Shown piece after piece: positions 8,078 through 14,804 of a DNA stretch of 32,632 nt. Each line of letters starts with the position of its first letter. Within the stretch, counting starts at the first letter, position 1. The notes under the pieces were generated by a model. It did no database searches, had not been told where the DNA came from, and worked only from the letters and a program-made list of their open reading frames with translations. A program made the translations under genes and the position numbers. The stretch is from Acidothermus sp. (GTDB lineage: Bacteria; Actinomycetota; Actinomycetes; Acidothermales; Acidothermaceae), in the NCBI GenBank assembly GCA_023512015.1, contig JAIMAI010000027.1, positions 1 through 32,632 on the forward strand, given 5' to 3'.

Positions 8078-8502
8078 GAGGCTGCGGACTCTCCATCCCG
8101 GCTGCGGCGTCTTCTTTTCAGGGTTGCCAGACCGCCCTCCCTGGAGCAGCGTGGGCAACGCCAACAGGCAACCTCGTGACGTACGCATTCGGGTTGGCAG
8201 CCGTGTGGAGTCACCGTCGACCTCAGCAATCCCGGAAATAATCCCGCCTACTAATCCATGCTGTACGCATGTCCTCGTGTACAACACATTCTCTGATGCG
8301 CGCTTGCCTCTTCCCGTACGCCGACGGCCGTGGGGCTTTTGTGGACCGGTTCACCGAGTCGGCTCAGGAGCCTGGCCGGGCTCTTCACCCCAAGACGATG
8401 TGGCCATCGCCGTAGCGAAGAGAGAAGGCGGTGAGCAACCTGCGAGAAGGCTGATGCAACCCAAAGTGGACCGCAGCGCCTCTTCTTCAATGGAGAATCG
8501 CA
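8078..8502. other. 425-base stretch without a convincing gene
   Basis: No ORF here has a ribosome site and plausible composition. One frame ends in a short peptide (CGVTVDLSNPGNNPAY before the stop near 8251) that reads like the tail of a secreted protein, but it is stopped upstream and has no start, so it may be a gene remnant or chance. The region is less GC-rich around 8230-8300 and should contain the promoter of the sigma-factor gene at 8503. I could not identify that promoter with confidence. Confidence 0.4.
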
Positions 8503-8991
8503 ATGGAGGCTGTTGATTTCGACGACTACTGCGCGGCGCGTGGTCGTGCGCTTGTGCGGCTGGCGTATGCCCTGACCGGCGACTTCCACCAAGCCGAAGA
8601 CTTGGTGCAGGCCGCGTTGATGAGATGTTACGGCCGGTGGTCGAAGATTAACGATCACAACTCGTATGTCCGCCGGGTGATCGTCCGCATCTACGTCAGG
8701 AGCTCTCGTCGCCGTATCGAAGAGCCGATGGCCCAGGTTCCAGACCGAGTCGACGTAGCCAACCAAGGTGGTTCAGACGACGGTGCTATCGCGTACGCGC
8801 TGCTGGCCTCTCTGCCACCGCGACAACGAGCCGTGCTCGTCCTTCGCTACCTCGAAGATCTTCCGGATGAAATCATCGCCCAACAGCTCAAGATCTCCGT
8901 CGGGACCGTGAAGAGCCAAGCTGCACGAGCGCTCGGCAAGCTTCGTACCTCGCCGATCCTCCCAACACTCACGCAATGGGAGTCACCATGA
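8503..8991 (+). CDS. ECF RNA polymerase sigma factor, SigE-type actinobacterial family
   Basis: A 162-residue sigma-70 family factor with only regions 2 and 4. Region 2 (about residues 5-70) includes ALVRLAYALTGDFHQAEDLVQAALMRCYGRW, the core-binding and -10 recognition helices. Region 4 (about 98-150) contains LPPRQRAVLVLRYLEDLPDEIIAQQLKISVGTVKSQAARALGKLR, the -35-binding helix-turn-helix. The short linker and sequence style fit the SigE-like family common in Streptomyces and Frankia. The ATG at 8503 has GGAG at 8494-8497, 5 bases upstream. Its stop overlaps the ATG of the next gene (ATGA, 8988-8991), so the downstream membrane protein is its likely partner. Confidence 0.88.
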   Translation: MEAVDFDDYCAARGRALVRLAYALTGDFHQAEDLVQAALMRCYGRWSKINDHNSYVRRVIVRIYVRSSRRRIEEPMAQVPDRVDVANQGGSDDGAIAYALLASLPPRQRAVLVLRYLEDLPDEIIAQQLKISVGTVKSQAARALGKLRTSPILPTLTQWESP

Positions 8992-10018
8992 ATGACCATC
9001 TCGAGTCATTGCTCCGTCGCGGCTTAACCGCGACCCAGGCGCCTGAAGATTGGGCCGCCGACGAACTTGCGGTGAGTGTGCTCCGCCGACGCCGACGGCT
9101 ATTGCGCCGACGCCTGGCACTTTCCCTGGTGATGGCGGCCGTCTGCGGGTCGACTGCCGTCACCAGCTGGGCCGTAACCAGCTTTGGGACACCCACGAGC
9201 GCGAACAGCAATTCTGCCGCCACGCCCGCGCTGGCCACATTGAGCCCGCCGACCTCTGCCGAGCACACGACAGCAGAAGGGACACTCGTCGGGGCTTTCG
9301 GCGCGATCGTCAATCAGGCTGGACACCGACCCGTGCTCTGCAAGCTCGGCGGTACCCCCGCCGTCTTGCGGAATACCCCGGTAATGGTGACAGATTTCCA
9401 CCGACGTGTTTGCTCAGCATTCCGCTGGCCGGCCTGCGCGCGACAGACCTCCCACCTGTTGATGCCATGAGATACGCCTACGTCGAAGGTCGACTTGACG
9501 GCGGCATCCTGAACGTGACCAAAGTCCAAGACACAGATCCGTGGTCACGCCCCCTCGACATTCCACCGTGCCCGACACCAGCCGGTGGCTGGCCCCAGGG
9601 AGACAACCTTGATCTCGGTCCCCTTACGACATATCAGCAGAGGCACTCCGACACAGTCATCGCAGCAGCCACTTTCCGGCCGGGCGGTACGGGGCTGGCA
9701 CTTGTCGTTGCCGCAACGGATGTCGCCGCAGTTCGCACCGCGTTGGCGCCCATCTACGGCCGGGCCCTTTGTGTCGTACAAAGTCGGTATTCTGCGCAGC
9801 AAGTCACCGCTGCCGAGACTCGACTCCAGCAGATGGTTGCGAGCAACGAGATTCCTGGAGAACTCGGGGTCAGCGGCGTGGGCCTTGCGGCTGACGGGCA
9901 ACCCGTTGTGACGGTGACGGTCCTTGCGGACACCCCGACGGTGCGCCAAGCGCTCGCCGATTTCCCCGCAGGCTTGGTGACCGTCGACGCCTGGCTCCAC
10001 CCCGCACCATCAAGCTGA
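8988..10018 (+). CDS. Membrane-anchored protein coupled to the ECF sigma factor, interrupted by a -1 frameshift
   Basis: Probably a regulator of the upstream sigma factor, from gene coupling (ATGA) and topology; no named family is recognised. Frame one, 8988-9470, gives a short cytosolic N-terminus (MNDHLESLLRRGLTATQAPEDW), an Arg-rich stretch (VLRRRRRLLRRRL), one membrane helix near residues 45-65 and an external Ser/Thr/Pro linker. Coding quality then passes near 9385-9410 into the frame one base earlier, continuing through GLRATDLPPVDAMRYAYVEG to the stop at 10018. Reading across the shift gives about 343 residues. The overlap of open frames means the exact shift point is uncertain. Without it, the first frame ends in unrelated residues at 9470. 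It may be a real one-base deletion, a recoding site or a sequence error. Confidence 0.6.
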
Positions 10019-10071
10019 CCAGACCTCGGCACATAGCCACGGTCTGCGACAGTCCGGATAGCCTGGGCGCG

Positions 10072-11412
10072 GTGCGCTCCAAGGACCTCGCCGACGCCGG
10101 ACCGATTCGCCTTCCGCGGCTGGTTCGCCGCCCCGCCGCAACGGTGCTCCTGATCCTCCTCGCCGCCGTCAATCTGCGCACCGCGGTGACGAGCGTCGGT
10201 CCCCTGCTGGACACCTTGCAGCTCTCGATCGGTCTGGATCCCGCCGAAGCCGGGGTGTTGACCACGCTTCCAGTGCTGGCCTTCGCAGGACTCGGGGCGC
10301 TCACCCCGAGGCTCGCTCGCCGCTACGGTGAGCAGCGCGTTCTCACCGCGGCCCTTGCCTGCATGACCTTCGGTCTGGCGGGCCGGGCCTTGGTTCACAC
10401 CTCGTGGGGCTTCCTCGGTTTGAGTGTGCCGGCCCTCGCCGGTGGAGCGACGGGCAACGTGCTCTTGCCGGTCGTCGTGAAGCGATCGTTTCCCACTCGG
10501 ATCGGCTCGATGACTGCCGCTTACACCACGGTCATGGCGGTCGGAACCACCCTCGCCGCAGCGGTAAGCGTGCCGATCGCACGGCTTCCCGGCCATCTCG
10601 ACTGGCGCCTCGGCCTGGGGGTGTGGGCAGTTCCTGCTGCGCTGGCCGCCGCCTGCTGGACCCCGCGGGCAGTGACCGAACGTCGCATCACGACCCGGGC
10701 GACGCCTCACAACACGATCTCCCTCTGGCGCAGCCCTACGGCGCGGGCGCTGGCCGCGCTGTTCGCCGCGCAGTCCGTGCAGGCCTACGTCGCGTTCGGC
10801 TGGTTCGCGCAGTACTTCCAAGACCTCGGCGCATCGGCCACGCACGCCGGGCTCCTCGTCGCATTGCTCTCCGCCGTCCAGATCCCGATCTCGCTTCTGA
10901 TCCCGACCATCACGGCGCGACTCTCCTCCCAGCGCGGCCTGGTCCTCTTCCTGAGCGCGTGCTATGTGGCGGCCTACCTGGGGATGGTCCTGGCCCCGCG
11001 CCACGGTGACTGGGTATGGGTGACCTTGGCAGGCATCGGAGGTGGCGCCTTTCCGCTCGTCCTCACCCTGATCGGATTACGTTCCCGGACGCCGACCGCG
11101 ACCCGTGCGCTGTCCGCCTTCACCCAGAGCGTCGGGTACCTCGCGGCCGGCGGCGGGCCGCTGCTGGTCGGTGTCCTCCACGACCTCTTCGGTGGATGGG
11201 CGGGGATGTTCACCGTGCTCTTCGTGGCGCTGGCGGTCATCGTGGGCGCGGGGATGGTGGTGAGCACGCCGCGCTGGGTCGAGGACGAGATCCCTGCGAC
11301 GGGGAAGGTGGAATATCCACCCCCGGATCCGGGAACGTTGCCGACGCGGCAACCCTCGTTGCCGACTGCCCCGCCGGAATCGGGCGACGTGGGCAGCGCG
11401 AAGAAAGGGTGA
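10072..11412 (+). CDS. MFS transporter, CynX/NimT type
   Basis: A 446-residue major facilitator with twelve predicted helices, of the cyanate/2-nitroimidazole transporter type. Supporting features are the opening AATVLLILLAAVNLRTAVTSVGPLL, the strongly conserved NLR-x-A start of the first helix in this family, and the helix 4 region GGATGNVLLPVVVKRSFP. About 45 Pro/Ser-rich residues follow the last helix. The GTG at 10072 is used; no Shine-Dalgarno is visible, and a TAGCCT hexamer at 10059-10064 ends 7 bases upstream, so a leaderless mRNA is possible. The substrate is unknown; no cyanase or nitro-reductase gene is near. Six bases separate it from the HTH gene. Confidence 0.85.
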   Translation: MRSKDLADAGPIRLPRLVRRPAATVLLILLAAVNLRTAVTSVGPLLDTLQLSIGLDPAEAGVLTTLPVLAFAGLGALTPRLARRYGEQRVLTAALACMTFGLAGRALVHTSWGFLGLSVPALAGGATGNVLLPVVVKRSFPTRIGSMTAAYTTVMAVGTTLAAAVSVPIARLPGHLDWRLGLGVWAVPAALAAACWTPRAVTERRITTRATPHNTISLWRSPTARALAALFAAQSVQAYVAFGWFAQYFQDLGASATHAGLLVALLSAVQIPISLLIPTITARLSSQRGLVLFLSACYVAAYLGMVLAPRHGDWVWVTLAGIGGGAFPLVLTLIGLRSRTPTATRALSAFTQSVGYLAAGGGPLLVGVLHDLFGGWAGMFTVLFVALAVIVGAGMVVSTPRWVEDEIPATGKVEYPPPDPGTLPTRQPSLPTAPPESGDVGSAKKG

Positions 11413-11418
11413 GCCTCG

Positions 11419-11853
11419 ATGGCTTCCATGGATCAGATGACCGAAGCCCTGGAAGAAACCGCCGATGCCGCACGAAAGTCCGCGGCTCGGCAACAAGAAA
11501 TCGCCGACATGGCGGATGAAGTCGTCGCCCTGCACCGCACGCAGGACCGTTGGAACACCCCACCGCAAACCCGTCAGGTGCGCTTGGTCCTGACGATTCT
11601 CGCAACGTGCGTCGCTCAGTTGACGCACGTCCTGAGCAGGCTGCGCCGAGCCTGGGCATCGACCCTACTCGCCGAAGGGCTGTCCCTTCGTCAGATCGCG
11701 CGGCATTTCGGCGTCAGTCACCAAAGAGTTTCCGCACTTTTGGCCCAATCCCCCGGCACTCGCGCGTCATTCGGCGGGTACCGCGCGACCTCCGGCGCGG
11801 ATGACGAGGGCGAGTGCCCCGATGAGTACCGCGAACGCGGGAATTTGGAATAG
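11419..11853 (+). CDS. Small protein with sigma-region-4-like helix-turn-helix
   Basis: A 144-residue protein of unknown function. Residues about 5-45 are a charged helix rich in Glu, Ala and Gln. Residues 83-110 (LLAEGLSLRQIARHFGVSHQRVSALLAQ) form a clear helix-turn-helix like those of sigma region 4 or resolvases, so DNA binding is likely. The tail is acidic. The start at 11419 is 6 bases after the MFS stop, with AAAGGG upstream; a second ATG lies at 11428. The last 87 bases overlap the 3' end of the convergent EamA gene, an unusual arrangement that could cause antisense interference. Similar short HTH proteins occur across actinobacteria without known function. Confidence 0.7.
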   Translation: MASMDQMTEALEETADAARKSAARQQEIADMADEVVALHRTQDRWNTPPQTRQVRLVLTILATCVAQLTHVLSRLRRAWASTLLAEGLSLRQIARHFGVSHQRVSALLAQSPGTRASFGGYRATSGADDEGECPDEYRERGNLE

Positions 11854-12690
11854 CTCGATTCGCTGGTGCAAGAACAACGCCGCGAGCACCGCGGCACCCG
11901 GTACCTCGAAGAGAATCGCGAGACTCACCACGGTCGGGCTCGTCGTCCGCAACACATGGTTGAACAGTGAATGGCCGAGGAGTTGGGCGCCCCCGGTCAA
12001 CGCCACGATCCTCCCCCAATCCGGGGCGGGGAATCCGGTGTAGGAGACACCCGCGGCGGCCATCAGCCCGGCGAGAACGATCGAGGTCGTGCCGTAGCAA
12101 CCCGCCGTGTACACCGTCGTCGCCGCGTATCGACGGGCGCGCGCCCCCGCCGTCACGTAACCAGCGGCGAAAACACCCGCGACCAGGGCAAGCACGTCCC
12201 CGAGGGCCGCTCGACCCGAGACCCGCACATCGAGCCCGGTGAGAACGGCGGTCGCGGCGACGGCGAGGCCGATTCCCCACCACGCGGCGGGGGTGATGCG
12301 AACTCCGCGTATCCGCGCAAACAACGCCGACCAAATCGGCTGTGTCGCAGTGAGAGCCGTTGCCGCCGCAACCGTGGTCGTCTTGACGCCGATCATCCAT
12401 GTCGCGAAATGCGCGGCCAGCAGGAAACCGGCGATGACCGTCGCGCGCCACGCCCGCCAGGGAAGGGTCGTCAACCCCTTCCCCACCGCCAGCGGAAGGG
12501 TTGCGGCGGTCGCCAGCGCGTTCCGCCAGAACGCGATCGCAAGGGCGGGCGCTACGGTCGCCGCGATCAGAGGTCCGGAGGTGGAGACGGCCAGGACCGC
12601 GATCCCGAGCAGCGCGAGCTCCCGTCGCTGCGGGAGCGCGAGTTCGGACGACGACAGCGCGGGCTCCGTAGCGGTGGATCGCTCCCCCAC
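11767..12690 (-). CDS. EamA/DMT-family transporter
   Basis: A 307-residue drug/metabolite transporter of the 10-helix EamA type, made of two repeated five-helix halves. Recognisable parts are SGPLIAATVAPALAIAFWRNALA (helices 1-2), TTVAAATALTATQPIWSALFA at the end of repeat one, and SPTVVSLAILFEVPGAAVLAALFL at the end of repeat two, the usual repeat-end motif with Pro. I chose the GTG at 12690, which has AGGA upstream. The frame is open to 12945, but that extension is Arg/Pro-rich, crosses the SOS box and overlaps the divergent radical SAM gene. The substrate is unknown. The 3' end overlaps the convergent HTH gene. Confidence 0.82.
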   Translation of the reverse strand: MGERSTATEPALSSSELALPQRRELALLGIAVLAVSTSGPLIAATVAPALAIAFWRNALATAATLPLAVGKGLTTLPWRAWRATVIAGFLLAAHFATWMIGVKTTTVAAATALTATQPIWSALFARIRGVRITPAAWWGIGLAVAATAVLTGLDVRVSGRAALGDVLALVAGVFAAGYVTAGARARRYAATTVYTAGCYGTTSIVLAGLMAAAGVSYTGFPAPDWGRIVALTGGAQLLGHSLFNHVLRTTSPTVVSLAILFEVPGAAVLAALFLHQRIELFQIPAFAVLIGALALVIRAGGRAVPAE

Positions 12691-12814
12691 CCGTCCATCC
12701 TGGCAATCCGCCGATCCGTGCGCAGAGGCCGACCCCGGCGACCCGGGCTCCACGCAGGCGCCGGCCGGCGCACGAAGCAGGGCCGTTCCAGCGGGTGTCG
12801 ATCCCCGTCGCCCT

Positions 12815-12830
12815 TCGAACATGTGTTCTA
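12815..12830 (+). promoter_or_regulatory. LexA-binding SOS box
   Basis: TCGAACATGTGTTCTA matches the actinobacterial LexA box (TCGAAC-N4-GTTCGA type) with one mismatch, at the next-to-last base, and contains the palindromic GAAC-N4-GTTC core. It lies 8 bases before the GTG of the radical SAM gene. The overlapping TAATAG (12829-12834) could be a -10 element, so bound LexA would block the promoter core. The box is also 125 bases from the EamA start on the other strand. Confidence 0.8.
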
Positions 12831-12838
12831 ATAGCAGG

Positions 12839-13837
12839 GTGCGATGGGACGGGCTGCGCAGCGGCGAGGAGCCGGGCCTTTTCGACGTCCGGCTGCTCGG
12901 CGCGCCCGGCCGAGTGGTGAGCTCTCCCCAGTTCGCGGGGATCACGTTCTACGAGATATTCGCACGATCGATCTTGAACCGCGTGCCCGATTCCTCGCGG
13001 GTGCCTTTCCGGTGGACCATCAATCCGTACCGGGGATGTTCGCATGCCTGTCGCTACTGTTTCGCGCGCAACACGCACACCTATCTCGACCTCGACGCCG
13101 GTAGTGATTTCGACAGCAAAATCGTCGTGAAGGTGAACGCCGTCGAGGTGCTCAGACGCGAATTGGCTCGACCGTCGTGGCGGCGCGAACACGTGGCGAT
13201 GGGTACGAACGTGGACTGTTACCAGCGGGCCGAGGGGCGGTACCGCCTGATGCCCGGGATCATCGAGGCGCTCGCGGACTATCGGACCCCTTTTTCCATC
13301 CTCACCAAGGGTTCCCTCATCCTGCGCGATCTCGCCGCGCTGCAACACGCGGCTCGCCGGGTCGACGTCTCGACCGCCGTCTCCGTCGGCTTCGTCGACA
13401 CCGAACTCTGGCGCCACGTCGAACCGGGGACCCCCAGCCCTTTGGTGCGTCTGGAGGTTTGCAGGGCTCTCAACGAGGCCGGAATTCGCTGCGGGGTGTT
13501 GCTCGCTCCCATCCTCCCGGGTCTCACCGACGACGACGAGCACCTCGCGGCCACCATCGATGCGATCAGGAAAACCGGAGCGACGCACGTCACGCCGATC
13601 GTGTTGCATCTGCGTCCGGGTGCGCGGGAGTGGTATCTGGCGTGGCTGGAACGGCACCGACCGGATCTCCTCGGCCTTTACCGGCGCCTCTACTCCCGCT
13701 CCGCGTACGCCCCCCCGGATTACCGGCGCGCGGTGTGCGCGAAAGTCCACGAGCTGGCCCTGCGGGCCGGTATCGGGGCGAGCGAGGAGGCGCGGAATTC
13801 GTCGCGTTGGGAGCACCCGCGGCGGCAGGCGAGTTGA
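12839..13837 (+). CDS. Radical SAM protein, Rv2578c/SplB-like
   Basis: A 332-residue radical S-adenosylmethionine enzyme of the group annotated as Rv2578c, related to spore photoproduct lyase. The [4Fe-4S]-binding motif C-x3-C-x2-C is present as Cys67, Cys71 and Cys74 in NPYRGCSHACRYCFAR, followed by a TIM-barrel-like core with AMGTNVDCYQRAEGRYRLM and SILTKGSLILRDL. The GTG at 12839 gives the family's usual MRWDG start; upstream codons in this frame are antisense to EamA. There is no clear Shine-Dalgarno, and the -10-like TAATAG is close enough for a leaderless transcript. The SOS box directly upstream suggests DNA-damage induction, consistent with a repair role, but the substrate is not established. 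Confidence 0.85.
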   Translation: MRWDGLRSGEEPGLFDVRLLGAPGRVVSSPQFAGITFYEIFARSILNRVPDSSRVPFRWTINPYRGCSHACRYCFARNTHTYLDLDAGSDFDSKIVVKVNAVEVLRRELARPSWRREHVAMGTNVDCYQRAEGRYRLMPGIIEALADYRTPFSILTKGSLILRDLAALQHAARRVDVSTAVSVGFVDTELWRHVEPGTPSPLVRLEVCRALNEAGIRCGVLLAPILPGLTDDDEHLAATIDAIRKTGATHVTPIVLHLRPGAREWYLAWLERHRPDLLGLYRRLYSRSAYAPPDYRRAVCAKVHELALRAGIGASEEARNSSRWEHPRRQAS

Positions 13838-13858
13838 GCCGATTCTCTGCGCCGACCT

Positions 13859-14749
13859 TCACACGTGAGCGTCGGGCTCGTGCGCCAAATGGGTGCGCGG
13901 CTCGAGCTGGAAGGTGGCGTGGGTGACGTCGAAATGCCCGGCGAGGCAGCGCTGTAAAGCGTCCAGGAGCTGGGGCGCATGCCCGGTGTCGAAACAGTGG
14001 TCCTCCACGACCACATGCGCGGAAAGCGTCGGCAGTCCCGAGGTCACCGTCCAGATGTGCAGGTCGTGGACGTCGACCACGTGCGGGACGTCGGTGAGAT
14101 GCGCGCGAATCTCGGCCAGGTCGAGGGCTTCAGGTGCGGCTTGCAGCAGAATTCGTCCGGAGTCACGCAACAACTGCCACGCCGCTCGGACGATGAGAGC
14201 GACGACGAAGAGGGACGCCAACGCATCCGCGCGCCGCCAGCCGGTGAGCATCACGATTGCTCCGGCGACGGCGGTTCCGGCGAAGGCGTACGCATCGGTG
14301 AGGATGTGGGCGAACGCCCCTCGAACGTTGAGGTTCCTGCGTTCCGCACGCCCGAGGATCACGGTAGCCGCGACGTTGACGCAGAGGCCGACGACCGCGG
14401 TGACGACGACGATCGATCCAGTGACCGGCGGCGGGCTCACGAGCCGGCGGATCGCTTCCACCGTGATGAGAAGAGCGACGGCGACCAAGGTCACCCCGTT
14501 GGCCGCCGCCGAGAGGATTTCCGCGCGTCTCCAGCCGTACGTCCACAACCCCGCCGGCGGGCGGGCCGCCAACCGGGCAGCCCAGATGCTCCCGACCAGC
14601 GCAGCTACATCGGCGAGCATGTGTCCGGCGTCCGCCAGCAGAGCCATCGAGTGCGCCACGAATCCCGCGGCCGTCTCCGCCACCAGGAATGCCGTGATGA
14701 GCAGCAACGCGCCGCGCAGATACCGCTCGTCGGTGGTGCGCATCGTCAT
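13859..14749 (-). CDS. Cation diffusion facilitator (CzcD-like metal exporter)
   Basis: A 296-residue CDF transporter exporting Zn2+ or a similar divalent metal in exchange for protons. It has six helices and a cytosolic C-terminal domain. The metal site of helix 2 is HSMALLADAGHMLAD, with Asp40 (equivalent to the first ligand), His43 and Asp47. The helix 5 site is AHILTDAYAFAG, with His148 and Asp152. This H/D pattern is typical of zinc-transporting CDFs. The C-terminal part includes VHDLHIWTVTSGLPTLSAHVVVE, the standard dimer domain, and a His-containing tail. The His-rich loop of some CzcD proteins is absent. It converges with the radical SAM gene 22 bases away and follows gcvP on the same strand, separated by a hairpin. 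Confidence 0.9.
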   Translation of the reverse strand: MTMRTTDERYLRGALLLITAFLVAETAAGFVAHSMALLADAGHMLADVAALVGSIWAARLAARPPAGLWTYGWRRAEILSAAANGVTLVAVALLITVEAIRRLVSPPPVTGSIVVVTAVVGLCVNVAATVILGRAERRNLNVRGAFAHILTDAYAFAGTAVAGAIVMLTGWRRADALASLFVVALIVRAAWQLLRDSGRILLQAAPEALDLAEIRAHLTDVPHVVDVHDLHIWTVTSGLPTLSAHVVVEDHCFDTGHAPQLLDALQRCLAGHFDVTHATFQLEPRTHLAHEPDAHV

Positions 14750-14765
14750 GGCGACATGGTCTCAC

Positions 14766-14787
14766 CCCGCGGCACTCCCGCCGCGGG
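14766..14787 (-). terminator. GC-rich hairpin between gcvP and the CDF gene
   Basis: A perfect 8-base-pair stem (CCCGCGGC and GCCGCGGG on the plus strand) with a 6-base loop, 18 bases after the gcvP stop. No U-run follows, which is common for actinobacterial terminators, so it is a candidate transcript end for gcvP rather than a certain one. Confidence 0.45.
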
Positions 14788-14804
14788 TCCGTGCTGCGAC
14801 GGCC

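Noticed and set aside
8124..8516. 130-residue plus-strand ORF before the sigma gene
   Set aside because: No ribosome site, low-quality composition, and it overlaps the sigma start.
11714..13816. 700-residue minus-strand open frame
   Set aside because: It is antisense to the radical SAM gene and in the wrong frame through EamA; Arg/Pro-rich high-GC shadow with no domain.
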